64,000 nucleotides of DNA from an uncultured Pelagibacteraceae bacterium. GTDB taxonomy: Bacteria > Pseudomonadota > Alphaproteobacteria > Pelagibacterales > Pelagibacteraceae. Under the pieces are notes generated by a model. The model made no database searches. It saw nothing but the letters and a program-made list of their open reading frames with translations, and had not been told where the DNA came from. Both the position numbers and the translations under genes were made by a program. Location of the stretch: positions 1 through 64,000 of the forward strand of contig CACJOY010000004.1 in the NCBI GenBank assembly GCA_902595125.1, written 5' to 3'. Shown piece by piece: positions 34,710 through 42,847 of the stretch (within the stretch, counting starts at the first letter, position 1; each line of letters starts with the position of its first letter).

Positions 34710-36003
34710 ATTAATATACTTATTTTTAATAATCACACTACTTAACTCATGTTCTTTTAATAAAAACTCAAAATTTTGGACATCATCAAAAATTTTAGAG
34801 GAAGAAAAATTAGATATCAAAAAAGTTTTAAGAGATGATACTATTTTAAGTCAAGAATTTAATAAAGGTTTAAAGATTAATATAAAATCAAAAATAAATA
34901 AGATTTCTTTTGAAAACAGTTTGTTAAATAATACTGGCAGAATTAATTATAGTGGAAATTTTAAAAAATCCTCAAGATACAAATTTTCAAAAATAAAAAA
35001 TTTTCATCAATATGAACCTGATATTATTTTTTTTAAAGATAATATTATTTTTTTTGACAATAATGGTTCTATTATACAATTTAGTGAAAAATCAAAATTA
35101 ATTTGGAAAAAGAATTATTATTCTAAAAATGAACGTAAATTAAATCCAATCTTACAATTTGCAAGTAATAATAGATATTTGGTGATAGCAGATAACATTG
35201 CAAAATATTACATGGTAGACTTGTTAAGTGGTGATTTAGTATGGAGCAAAAATAATTTAGCTCCATTTAACTCTCAAATAAAAATTTATAATGACAAATT
35301 TTTTATTATAGATTTTTCTAATACCTTGAGATGTTTTTCATTAAAAAATGGAGACGAATTATGGAATATAAAAACAGAAAACTCTTTAATTAGGTCTAAA
35401 AAAAAATTATCGATGGTAATCGTGGATGATAAAATTTTTTTCAATAATTCTATTGGAGATATAAGTGCTATTGATATTAATAAAGGTGAATTGTTATGGC
35501 AACTGCCAACCCAAAGTAGCTTGATTTATGAGTCAGCCTTTTCTCTAGAAACATCAGACATGATATCAGATAAGAATAATCTTTTTTTTTCAAATAATAA
35601 GAATGAATTTTTTTCAATAGATATAAGAACTGGAAGTTTCAATTGGAAAAATAAAGTTAATTCAAATTTAAGAGCTTCTTTGGTTAATGATTATTTATTT
35701 ACATTTTCTTTGGAAGGTTTTTTTATAGTAATAGATAAAAATACAGGGAACATAATCAGGATTACAGATATATTTGATATATTTAAATCTGATAAACGAA
35801 AAGCAATTAAACCAGTAGGATTTATAGTAGGCTTGAATAATATTTTTTTAACTACAAATAATGGTAGACTTCTGATTATTGATATTCTTACTGGAAGAAC
35901 TTTAAAAAACTTAAAAATAGATAATGAAAAAATTTCTAGACCATTTTTTTCAGATAATAATTTATTTTTGATAAAGGATAATGCTATAATTAAACTACAT
36001 TAA
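34702..36003 (+). CDS. bamB: BamB-like lipoprotein with PQQ-type beta-propeller
   Basis: A 433-residue outer-membrane lipoprotein candidate. The start is GTG at 34702 and the lipobox LLNSC is at about residues 13-17. The remainder carries repeated PQQ-like blades such as VDLLSGDLVWSKNN, SLKNGDELWNIKTE, IDINKGELLWQLPT and DIRTGSFNWKN, the propeller of BamB in the BAM outer-membrane assembly complex. Divergence is high, but repeat spacing and neighbour (YfgM-like) fit. The GTPase gene der, which often follows bamB, is absent here and a cupin gene follows instead, with a one-base overlap. Confidence 0.78.
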   Translation: MNKLIYLFLIITLLNSCSFNKNSKFWTSSKILEEEKLDIKKVLRDDTILSQEFNKGLKINIKSKINKISFENSLLNNTGRINYSGNFKKSSRYKFSKIKNFHQYEPDIIFFKDNIIFFDNNGSIIQFSEKSKLIWKKNYYSKNERKLNPILQFASNNRYLVIADNIAKYYMVDLLSGDLVWSKNNLAPFNSQIKIYNDKFFIIDFSNTLRCFSLKNGDELWNIKTENSLIRSKKKLSMVIVDDKIFFNNSIGDISAIDINKGELLWQLPTQSSLIYESAFSLETSDMISDKNNLFFSNNKNEFFSIDIRTGSFNWKNKVNSNLRASLVNDYLFTFSLEGFFIVIDKNTGNIIRITDIFDIFKSDKRKAIKPVGFIVGLNNIFLTTNNGRLLIIDILTGRTLKNLKIDNEKISRPFFSDNNLFLIKDNAIIKLH

Positions 36004-36431
36004 TGTTTTTAAAATTTTTAGAAAAAATTGGAAGAAAAAAAGTTGTTTTTGATAGAGGCCCTTCACACCCGAAATATCATGAGGCCAAACCATGGATGAA
36101 TAGATATTATTTAATTTTTAGAAATAGACCTAAGTGGTTTCCGTTTAATATTTTAATTCATGAAATGTTAGCAGACGACCATGGAGAAGGAGTACACAAT
36201 CATACTTTCCCCTATATAACAATAATTTTAAGAGGCGGTTATTGGGAAACTTTGAAGAGTGGAAAATTTTGGAGATCTCCAGGTTATATTGGATTTAGGT
36301 CTGCAAACAATCTTCATCGTGTTGATATCGAACCCGGAACAAAACCCTTAACACTATTTATATCTGGTCCGTTTGGATTAAGAAAAGGACCAAGATCTGA
36401 GTATGGAATTGACTTTAAATCGAAAAAATGA
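36003..36431 (+). CDS. Cupin-like protein of unknown function
   Basis: A 142-residue protein that looks like a single cupin barrel. A metal-binding-like HNH occurs in GEGVHNHTFPYITIILRGG near residue 68 and a second His in ANNLHRVDIEPG near 105, with the expected Gly and Pro turns. The usual Glu of the first cupin motif is missing. It has a basic, aromatic N terminus (FDRGPSHPKYHEAKPWMNRYY) and no signal peptide. I do not recognise a specific family. It overlaps both neighbours by 1-4 bases (bamB-like and zapE), so it is part of the same transcript. Confidence 0.65.
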   Translation: MFLKFLEKIGRKKVVFDRGPSHPKYHEAKPWMNRYYLIFRNRPKWFPFNILIHEMLADDHGEGVHNHTFPYITIILRGGYWETLKSGKFWRSPGYIGFRSANNLHRVDIEPGTKPLTLFISGPFGLRKGPRSEYGIDFKSKK

Positions 36432-37477
36432 ATTTAAAAGAATCATTTTTAAAACTTTGTGAGAACAAAGAATTTGAGATTAACAAGAACCAATTAATTA
36501 TAATTGAAAAGCTTATCAATTTTTATAATGAAAACTTTAAAAAATCCTTACTTAATAGAATATTAAATAAAAAGGATGTAAATCTTGGTTTTTATTTAGT
36601 AGGAGATGTGGGTGTAGGAAAAACAATGATATTGGATTTTTTTTTTGACAAGTTAGTTGAAAAAAAATTAAGACTTCATTTCAATGAATTCATGATTGCA
36701 TTCCATAATTTTATTTTTAATAACAAAAAAAAAGAAAATGGTATTATCGAATTTGTAAAAGATTTAAGTAAAAGAGCTAAAATTTTATATTTTGATGAAT
36801 TCCAAGTTACTAATATTGTAGATGCTATGATATTAGGAAAATTATTTGAAAAAATATTTGAAGAAAAGATTAAAGTGATTTTTTCATCAAATATTCACAT
36901 TGATGATTTATATAAAGATGGATTACAAAGAGATCAATTCATCCCTTTCATAAAAATTTTAAAAAAAAATTCAAATGAAATAGAACTTAAAATAGAAGAG
37001 GATTATAGATTAAACAATAGTGATATTAATCAAAGATTTCTATCACCACTCAATCAACCTACAAATTTTAAGTTTAATAAATTTTTTAGAAAAGCTACGA
37101 AAAATAAAAAAAAAAATTTAAAAATTTTAGAGATAAAAGGTCGAGAATTGAAAATAGAAAATTTTTATGAAGGAATTATTAAATTTAATTTTAATGAATT
37201 ATTTGATAAAAACTTAGGTTCAGAGGATTATATTAAAATTGCAACAAATAGTATATTTATTTTTTTAGAAAATCTTCCTGATTTTGATGAAAATAATTCA
37301 AACCAGCAGCATAGATTTATTACTTTTATAGATATCGTCTATGAAAAAAAAATTCCATTAATGATTACTTCAGAATCTGATATAAAATTGATTAAATCCT
37401 CAAAAAATTTAATTGATCCATTTAGAAGAACTATTAGTCGTTTATATGAGTTAACATCAATTAACTATAAAGTATGA
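36428..37477 (+). CDS. zapE: AFG1/ZapE-family ATPase
   Basis: A 349-residue AAA-type ATPase of the AFG1/ZapE family, linked to cell division and protein quality control. Walker A is GDVGVGKTMILD near residue 59 and Walker B ILYFDEFQVTNIVDAMIL near 120. The sensor region includes VIFSSNIHIDDLYKDGLQR, and the C-terminal RTISRLYELTS matches the family end. Length is close to E. coli ZapE. It overlaps the cupin gene by four bases and the YjbQ gene by four bases. Confidence 0.88.
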   Translation: MNLKESFLKLCENKEFEINKNQLIIIEKLINFYNENFKKSLLNRILNKKDVNLGFYLVGDVGVGKTMILDFFFDKLVEKKLRLHFNEFMIAFHNFIFNNKKKENGIIEFVKDLSKRAKILYFDEFQVTNIVDAMILGKLFEKIFEEKIKVIFSSNIHIDDLYKDGLQRDQFIPFIKILKKNSNEIELKIEEDYRLNNSDINQRFLSPLNQPTNFKFNKFFRKATKNKKKNLKILEIKGRELKIENFYEGIIKFNFNELFDKNLGSEDYIKIATNSIFIFLENLPDFDENNSNQQHRFITFIDIVYEKKIPLMITSESDIKLIKSSKNLIDPFRRTISRLYELTSINYKV

Positions 37478-37893
37478 GACAAGAATTTTTAGATTTGATA
37501 ATTAAAACAAATGGACAAAATCTTTACGAATTTACCTATAAAACGATTGACTGGATTAAAGAAAAAAAACTTAAGAACGGTATATTAAATTTAAGTATTC
37601 AGCACACCAGTGCATCATTAATCGTTCAAGAGAATGCAGATCCCGATGTTCAAACTGATTTATTAAATTATTTTGATAAAGTGGTACCAATGAACAATAA
37701 ATTATATATCCATTCCACTGAAGGAAAAGATGACATGCCAGCCCACATTAAGTCAGCTTTAACTAATAATCAAATATCTTTAAGTGTAAAAAAAAACGAG
37801 TTACTACTTGGTACCTGGCAGGGTCTATATTTATTTGAGCATCGTATAGAAAACCAGGCAAGAAAAATAATTCATCATTTTATTGGAGAATAA
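37474..37893 (+). CDS. YjbQ-family protein
   Basis: A 139-residue protein of the YjbQ/UPF0047 family (PF01894), for which a minor thiamine-phosphate synthase activity has been reported. Conserved features are LNLSIQHTSASLIVQENADPDV around 38-59, the His-containing YIHSTEGKDDMPAHIKSAL and GTWQGLYLFEHR. No other thiamine gene is close. It is the last gene of the plus-strand run from csaA. Downstream is the Fur-box-like palindrome, so transcription may end or be controlled there. Confidence 0.88.
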   Translation: MRQEFLDLIIKTNGQNLYEFTYKTIDWIKEKKLKNGILNLSIQHTSASLIVQENADPDVQTDLLNYFDKVVPMNNKLYIHSTEGKDDMPAHIKSALTNNQISLSVKKNELLLGTWQGLYLFEHRIENQARKIIHHFIGE

Positions 37894-37922
37894 CTTAAAA
37901 GTTTATTTACTGTAAAAATAAA

Positions 37923-37966
37923 GATAATGATAATCATTCTCAAAAAATCTTTGAGATTGATTATCA
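37923..37966 (+). promoter_or_regulatory. Tandem Fur-box-like operator in a 17-bp inverted repeat
   Basis: GATAATGATAATCATTCTC at 37923-37941 matches 18 of 19 bases of the classical Fur box GATAATGATAATCATTATC. A second, inverted half-matching copy (TGAGATTGATTATCA, 37952-37966) follows. Together 37928-37944 and 37950-37966 form an inverted repeat with one mismatch and a five-base spacer. It sits 51 bases before the small cysteine-rich gene, overlapping the expected promoter, so metal-dependent repression is likely. It could also fold as a hairpin after yjbQ, but no T-run follows. Confidence 0.75.
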
Positions 37967-38016
37967 TTCACTAAATTAATAATTGTAAAATTATTTAAAA
38001 AAATTATTGTAAGTTT

Positions 38017-38193
38017 ATGGAAACACAAAACTATAATTGCAAAAAATGTGGATTAACTGTTTCATCTATTTGCTCAAAATGTGATAGAGTTGTAGATGTT
38101 AAAGTGCTTGATAATGGCTGTATAGTTCAAAAAACTAAGTGCTCAGACTGCGCTAATGTGCCTGTTATCAAGGATGTTTGTTCACAAATTTAA
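38017..38193 (+). CDS. 58-residue cysteine-rich zinc-ribbon-like protein (not in ORF track)
   Basis: An ATG at 38017 opens a 58-codon frame ending TAA at 38191. It reads METQNYNCKKCGLTVSSICS and onward, with nine cysteines including pairs CKKC (8-11), CSKC (19-22) and CSDC (42-45). That spacing is typical of a zinc ribbon or a small iron or rubredoxin-like metal site. It falls below the ORF-track length cutoff. It lies downstream of a tandem Fur-box-like operator and 38 bases before the DUF2061 gene. Function is unknown; a metal-responsive binding, sensor or delivery role is inference from cysteines plus operator. Confidence 0.75.
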   Translation: METQNYNCKKCGLTVSSICSKCDRVVDVKVLDNGCIVQKTKCSDCANVPVIKDVCSQI

Positions 38194-38231
38194 CATTACA
38201 TTTTAAGGATAATCTATTATTAATATTTTAG

Positions 38232-38468
38232 ATGGAATTAACCAAAGGTTTATTTAAAGCAGCCGAAGATATCTTTATAAACAACAAAGGCTCAATATTG
38301 AGAACTATTGTTTATACTGTAGGGCATTTTATTATTGCAATAACAGTATTGATGTTAGTTGCAGATGTTTCGTTCTTAATAGCGCTAACAGATGCCATTG
38401 TTGAACCATTGGCTAATGCCGTTTGGTATTTTATTTTAGATAAATGGTGGGCCAGTAAATCAAAATAA
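38232..38468 (+). CDS. DUF2061 small membrane protein
   Basis: A 78-residue protein of the DUF2061 type, with two hydrophobic helices around 25-45 (TIVYTVGHFIIAITVLMLVA) and 48-68. The family pattern GSILRTIVYTVGHF and the C-terminal ANAVWYFILDKWW are present. Function is not established. It may be co-transcribed with the cysteine-rich gene 38 bases upstream and so be under the same Fur-like control. Convergent with the photolyase gene, 14 bases between stops, with no clear terminator hairpin. Confidence 0.75.
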   Translation: MELTKGLFKAAEDIFINNKGSILRTIVYTVGHFIIAITVLMLVADVSFLIALTDAIVEPLANAVWYFILDKWWASKSK

Positions 38469-38482
38469 ATATTTAGAATATC

Positions 38483-39901
38483 TTATTTTTTCAAGGTTTG
38501 GAAAGCCGATAAAGCAGATTGGCGGGCGACTTCGTGAGTCACAATTGGTTTGGGGTAATCTTTCCCGATAATTGTTTTGATAGCTTTTTGGTACTTATAT
38601 TCCATTTCCCAAGGCTTGTGGATAAATTTAGATGGAACTTTCTTAAGTTCTGGTAACCATTTTTTTACATATAAACCTTCTTTGTCAAATTTTTCACCCT
38701 GAAGTATAGGATTAAAAATTCTAAAATAAGGAGCTGCATCAGCACCACAGCCAGCAACCCACTGCCATTGAGCAACATTATTGGCTTTATTAAAATCAAG
38801 TAAACAATTTCTAAAATACTTCTCGCCTTCAGTCCAATTTATTCTTAGGTGTTTTACTAAAAAAGATCCAACAACCATTCTAATTCTATTGTGCATCCAT
38901 CCTGTCTCATAAAGTTCTCTCATACCAGCATCGACAATTGGATAACCTGTCATTCCAGATTTCCATGCTCTTAAAAATTTTTCATTTTTGACCCAAGGAA
39001 ATTTATCAAATTCTTTTCTATAGTTTCCTTTTAAAAACTCTGGAAAATAATTTATTAAACTGTGTGAAAATTCTCGCCATCCTAATTCATTAATATATTT
39101 TCTATAACCGATTCCTTTTGATTTCAATTCACTGCATTTTTTCCAAATTGTATTTACATGAATTTGTCCATGTTTAATATATGGAGATAGCTTAGATGTA
39201 CCCTCGATCGATGGATAATCTCTGGCAGTACCGTAATCTTTTATTTTACTTTCAATCAAATTATTGAGTATTTTTTTAGACTCACTTTCGGAAACTTTCC
39301 AATAATTTTCAAATTTTTTGTACCAATTATTTTTTGGTAGAATTTTTTTTGGCTCGATACAATTTTTAAATAATGATTTTGTTTTTGTCTTTTTTTTTAC
39401 AATGTAATTTTTATTTGGAGGCAAGCTTAAAAATTTTTGCTCAGCATTTCTCCAAAAAGGTGTAAATACTTTGAAAGGTGTTCCATCATTTTTTGTGACT
39501 TCTTGAAACTCATTTAAAATATTTCCTTTAAAATACTTAAATTCAATCTCATTTTTTAAGAAAGTGTCCCTAATTTTTTTTCCTTTAGCAATTACATCAG
39601 GCTCATAGATTTTGTTCCAATATATCGTAACATCATCTTTTTTTTTGATTTTAGAAAATATTTCTATTTCATCACCTGCTAAAATTTGAAGGTTTATTTT
39701 ATATTTAGATAATTCTGATCTAAATATTTCTAAAGATTTAAACAACCACCACTTTTGTGCCTCTCTTTTATTATCAAAGTCAGCCTTATTATAAATAAAC
39801 AATGCGATTACATTTTCATGATTTTGCGAGGCATATGAAAGAGCAGGATTGTTTTCAATTCTAAAGTCTTCTCTAATCCAAGTTATTGCGTTTTTTGTCA
39901 T
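38483..39901 (-). CDS. phrB: Deoxyribodipyrimidine photo-lyase
   Basis: A class I CPD photolyase that repairs UV pyrimidine dimers with FAD and blue light. I start it at Met27 of the ORF-track frame (39901), giving 472 residues beginning MTKNAITWIREDFRIENNPA. The typical N terminus starts there, and this choice removes a 71-base overlap with the upstream gene. FAD-domain motifs include RDYPSIEGTSKLSPYIKHG, LGWREFSHSL, GMTGYPIVDAGMRELYETGWMHNRIRM (part) and NNVAQWQWVAGCGADAAPYFRIFNP (part). Surface marine bacteria commonly carry it. It is the third gene of a minus-strand run after glnT-like and dpaL-like genes. Confidence 0.95.
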   Translation of the reverse strand: MTKNAITWIREDFRIENNPALSYASQNHENVIALFIYNKADFDNKREAQKWWLFKSLEIFRSELSKYKINLQILAGDEIEIFSKIKKKDDVTIYWNKIYEPDVIAKGKKIRDTFLKNEIEFKYFKGNILNEFQEVTKNDGTPFKVFTPFWRNAEQKFLSLPPNKNYIVKKKTKTKSLFKNCIEPKKILPKNNWYKKFENYWKVSESESKKILNNLIESKIKDYGTARDYPSIEGTSKLSPYIKHGQIHVNTIWKKCSELKSKGIGYRKYINELGWREFSHSLINYFPEFLKGNYRKEFDKFPWVKNEKFLRAWKSGMTGYPIVDAGMRELYETGWMHNRIRMVVGSFLVKHLRINWTEGEKYFRNCLLDFNKANNVAQWQWVAGCGADAAPYFRIFNPILQGEKFDKEGLYVKKWLPELKKVPSKFIHKPWEMEYKYQKAIKTIIGKDYPKPIVTHEVARQSALSAFQTLKK

Positions 39902-39908
39902 ATAAATA

Positions 39909-41042
39909 TTATTTTCTTCCTTTAGATAGCAGCTGTTTGTAAAATTTAACATCTGCATTTCCTTCGCATCCAATGACAAGAATGTTGGAATCTTCCTTCA
40001 AATTTAATAATTTTCTCGCTTTATAGTTGTTAGCTAAACCTATAAGAGCAATAATCCCGGGAGTTGCACATTCGCCTCCTATAATTGAACCTTTACTTAA
40101 TTTTCTATCTTTTAGCATCGCTGTCGTTTTAGCAACATTATTATCAGCAACAGATACGCAATAGTTAGAAGTTTTTTTTAATATTTGCCATGGAACAAGT
40201 GACATTTCATTACATGACATTCCACCCATAATACTTTCTTTTTTTATTATTATTTTTTTCATTTTATTTGCTCTTATACTTTGAAGCACACAATCCGCGC
40301 TGTCAGGTTCAACAACAATTATTTTTGGAATTCTTTTAAAATATTTTGCTACCCCAGCAACTACACCTGCCGCTAATCCTCCAACACCAGCTTGAACAAA
40401 TATGTGTGTTATGTAATGATTAGTTTGTTTAGATATTTCTTTTATCATAATAGAATATCCAGCCATTGTAAGTTGGGGAATATATTTATATTTCTTGGTA
40501 GAAACGTCTTGAACAATTTGCCAATTATTCTTTTTTGAAAGTCTTTTGCATTCCTCTAATGAATTCTCATAATTTCCCTTAACTCTTATGACCTCAGCAC
40601 CAAATTTCTCTATTTCATGAACTCTTGTTTGACTCACATATTGACTTACAAAAATTTTACACTTTAAATTTAATCTTTTTGCACCCCAAGCAACAGACCT
40701 ACCATGATTACCAGCTGTTGCCGATGAAATTACTATATTCTTTTTTCCTTTAGATATTTTTTCTACAGCGTATGCTCCTCCTAAAGCTTTAAAAGACTTT
40801 AAGTGAAATCTCTTAGACTCATCTTTATAAAATATATTATTAAATTTTAAATTTTTCTTCAATTTATCAAGTGATAAAAGAGGGGTTTTTTTATAATTTT
40901 TCCAACTAGATATTGATTTATAGGCATTAGTGATTAGTGCAGATGGAAGATATTTTAAAATATAATTTCTTTTAAAATTATAATGATTATTTTTTAATAA
41001 TTTTTTATATTTCCAGCTTTTAAGATTTTTTAAGCTTTTCAC
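39909..41042 (-). CDS. Diaminopropionate ammonia-lyase-like PLP enzyme
   Basis: A 377-residue fold-type II PLP enzyme. The Schiff-base Lys is in FHLKSFKALGGAYAV near residue 84, and SSATAGNHGRSVAWGAKR is the phosphate and Asn loop of the family. FVQAGVGGLAAGV holds the second glycine-rich loop, and SIMGGMSCNEMSLVPW is the segment typical of diaminopropionate ammonia-lyase (YgeX/DpaL) rather than threonine dehydratase. DpaL deaminates 2,3-diaminopropionate to pyruvate and two ammonia. The N terminus (LKSWKYKKLLKNN) is unusually basic. The start is one base from the GlnT-type gene stop, so the two are coupled; a related ammonia-releasing eliminase is the alternative. Confidence 0.78.
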   Translation of the reverse strand: MKSLKNLKSWKYKKLLKNNHYNFKRNYILKYLPSALITNAYKSISSWKNYKKTPLLSLDKLKKNLKFNNIFYKDESKRFHLKSFKALGGAYAVEKISKGKKNIVISSATAGNHGRSVAWGAKRLNLKCKIFVSQYVSQTRVHEIEKFGAEVIRVKGNYENSLEECKRLSKKNNWQIVQDVSTKKYKYIPQLTMAGYSIMIKEISKQTNHYITHIFVQAGVGGLAAGVVAGVAKYFKRIPKIIVVEPDSADCVLQSIRANKMKKIIIKKESIMGGMSCNEMSLVPWQILKKTSNYCVSVADNNVAKTTAMLKDRKLSKGSIIGGECATPGIIALIGLANNYKARKLLNLKEDSNILVIGCEGNADVKFYKQLLSKGRK

Positions 41043-41043
41043 A

Positions 41044-42369
41044 TTAGCAATCTAGAGTATTTTGTCTTTCCCATTTGGTTATAGGTTTTGATTTATCAAA
41101 TTTCTCTACATTATCAAATTCTTTAATTTCTATACCTCGAAGCTTTATATAACTATCGATTACATCAGCACCAAAAGCCTCATTCATTTCTTTATTTTGT
41201 TTTAATTGTTTTAACGATTGATTTAACTCATCAGGAAGTTTTGGAAGATCTGGATATTTTGCAAAATCTTCATACATATTACAATCAAGAGGTTTACCGG
41301 GATCAATCTTATTTTTAATGCCATTAATTCCCGCTGCAAGAACACTTGCTTGAAGCAAATATGGATTAGCAGATCCATCCATTAATCTTAATTCAAATCT
41401 TCCTGGATCAGGAATTCTTATCATGTGAGTTCTATTATTACCGGTGTAAGATATACTACTAGGTGACCAGGTTGCTCCTGATTTTGTTGGAGGTGCGTTA
41501 ATTCTTCTGTAACTATTAATTGTTGGATTAAAAAATGCTGATAGAGATGAAGCATGCTTTATTACTCCACCCAAAAAATTATATGCCATTTTACTTAGAC
41601 CTAATTCATTATATTTATCTAAAAATTTATTTTTTTTTCCATCCCAAACAGAAATATGGGCATGGCAACCATTTCCAGTTAAACTTTCAAATGGTTTGGG
41701 CATAAACGTTGCTCTGAGTCCATGCTTTTCAGCAATGGTTTTTACCATGTATTTAAAAAATGTATGTCTATCTGCGGTCTTTAAACAATCTGAGTAATCC
41801 CAATTCATTTCAAATTGGCCATTAGCATCTTCATGATCATTTTGATAAGGACCCCATCCCATCTCAATCATACAATCACAAATTTCTTTAATTAAATCAT
41901 ATCTTCTCATTAATGCTGATTGGTCATAACATGGTTTTGATTGAGTATCTCTTGGATCAGCAATTGACTCTCCATCTGAAGATATCAAAAAATATTCACA
42001 CTCCACACCAGATTTCATAGTCAATCCTTGTTTTGATAGTTTTTTAATTTGTTTTTTTAATATTATTCTTGGTGAGGCATCTACTGGTTTTCCGTTCATC
42101 CAAAGATCTGATGCAAGCCATCCTACTTCTTTATTCCAAGGTAGTTGAATTAAACTATCAGGATCTGGAATTCCAAACATATCAGAGTCAGCAGGTGTCA
42201 TATCCAACCAAGCAGCAAATCCTGCAAATCCTGCGCCATTTTCTTGCATTTCCTTAATTGCTTGAGCTGGAACTAATTTTGATCTTAAAACTCCAAATAG
42301 ATCTACAAAACTTATTAAAAAATATTTAATCTTTTTTTCTTTAGCGATTTTAAATAAATTTTTTGACAC
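41044..42369 (-). CDS. glnT: GlnT-type glutamine synthetase family enzyme
   Basis: A 441-residue member of the glutamine synthetase fold resembling rhizobial GlnT. Recognisable segments are YFLISFVDLFGVLRSKLVPA near 15-34, GAGFAGFAAWLDMTPADSDM, the Glu ligands in GVECEYFLIS, NDHEDANGQFEMNW, GNGCHAHISVW and RIPDPGRFELRLMDGSANPY. These enzymes ligate an amine (ammonia or alkylamine) to glutamate with ATP. It is separate from the GmaS-like gene at 48-49.5 kb and shares about the same fold, so the two may have different amine specificity. It heads the operon with the DpaL-like enzyme, which would release ammonia. Confidence 0.88.
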   Translation of the reverse strand: MSKNLFKIAKEKKIKYFLISFVDLFGVLRSKLVPAQAIKEMQENGAGFAGFAAWLDMTPADSDMFGIPDPDSLIQLPWNKEVGWLASDLWMNGKPVDASPRIILKKQIKKLSKQGLTMKSGVECEYFLISSDGESIADPRDTQSKPCYDQSALMRRYDLIKEICDCMIEMGWGPYQNDHEDANGQFEMNWDYSDCLKTADRHTFFKYMVKTIAEKHGLRATFMPKPFESLTGNGCHAHISVWDGKKNKFLDKYNELGLSKMAYNFLGGVIKHASSLSAFFNPTINSYRRINAPPTKSGATWSPSSISYTGNNRTHMIRIPDPGRFELRLMDGSANPYLLQASVLAAGINGIKNKIDPGKPLDCNMYEDFAKYPDLPKLPDELNQSLKQLKQNKEMNEAFGADVIDSYIKLRGIEIKEFDNVEKFDKSKPITKWERQNTLDC

Positions 42370-42386
42370 AAGTTAGGTTAACATAG

Positions 42387-42545
42387 TTATTTGAAAAAGG
42401 AAAAAATTGTTTCTTTATATAAAATTAAATTTACACAGATAACTATTATTACAGCTATAATTACACCATACTTCGCTTTAGGAAAAACAACACCACGCAT
42501 TTTGCTTGGTCTTAATTCTTTGTTATTATTATCTTCTTCAGGCAT
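42387..42545 (-). CDS. Small single-helix membrane protein, 52 residues
   Basis: The ORF track gives 61 residues, but the first nine codons overlap the terminator hairpin at 42560-42590. I prefer the internal Met (MPEEDNNNKELRPSKMRG). The product is a charged N terminus, then one hydrophobic helix (YGVIIAVIIVICVNLILY). I know no function. It lies between the amt-associated gene cluster and the GlnT gene on the same strand, 17 bases before the GlnT start, so it may share the GlnT transcript. Coding status is uncertain because of its size. Confidence 0.45.
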   Translation of the reverse strand: MPEEDNNNKELRPSKMRGVVFPKAKYGVIIAVIIVICVNLILYKETIFSFFK

Positions 42546-42559
42546 TATTAGTAAAGAAA

Positions 42560-42590
42560 TAAAAATGGGCACTGCTTATAACAGTGCCCA
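42560..42590 (-). terminator. Terminator after amt and its small membrane gene
   Basis: TGGGCACTG (42566-42574) and CAGTGCCCA (42582-42590) form a nine-pair stem with a seven-base loop. Read on the minus strand the stem is followed by five T residues. It lies 16-46 bases after the stop of the 76-residue gene and should end the amt transcript. A short T-run on the plus side too makes it partly bidirectional. Confidence 0.85.
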
Positions 42591-42605
42591 AATTTTTAGT
42601 TTAAA

Positions 42606-42836
42606 TTACCAATCGGTAATATTGCTTTTATGGTCATTTGGACCATGTCTTTTTCTACCCAATCTATCAAGCTCATCACTTTCAGATTTGGCAGTTAAAA
42701 CAGTCCAACCAACCCATAAAAGTATAGCTAGTATAACAAGTATACCTTCACTAGATCCGGCACCAGGATAAACAGCACCAACAACTTCTTCTGCTGGTTT
42801 ATTTAGGTGATCTATCCAGTTTGTAACAGTCGCCAT
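42606..42836 (-). CDS. Small membrane protein downstream of amt
   Basis: A 76-residue protein with a soluble N terminus (MATVTNWIDHLNKPAEEVVG), one strong membrane helix at about 31-49 (ILVILAILLWVGWTVLTAK) and a charged C-terminal tail rich in Arg, Lys and Asp. It begins 11 bases after the amt stop with a good Shine-Dalgarno (GGAGAAA) and ends before a terminator, so it is a real member of the amt transcription unit. I do not recognise a family. A role as a small accessory or stabilising subunit of the ammonium transporter is inference. Confidence 0.7.
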   Translation of the reverse strand: MATVTNWIDHLNKPAEEVVGAVYPGAGSSEGILVILAILLWVGWTVLTAKSESDELDRLGRKRHGPNDHKSNITDW

Positions 42837-42847
42837 ATATTTCTCCT

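Noticed and set aside
37950-37980. Rho-independent terminator after yjbQ
   Set aside because: The inverted repeat is strong enough to fold, but no T-run follows on the plus strand, and the half-sites match Fur boxes, so an operator reading is preferred.
39902-39979. ORF-track N-terminal extension of the photolyase
   Set aside because: It would overlap the upstream gene by 71 bases and adds 26 residues before the conserved N terminus; MTKNAITWIREDF at 39901 is the family-like start.
42391-42771. Plus-strand ORF of 126 residues opposite the amt-associated small genes
   Set aside because: It runs through the terminator hairpin and antisense to a supported gene; it looks like a shadow.
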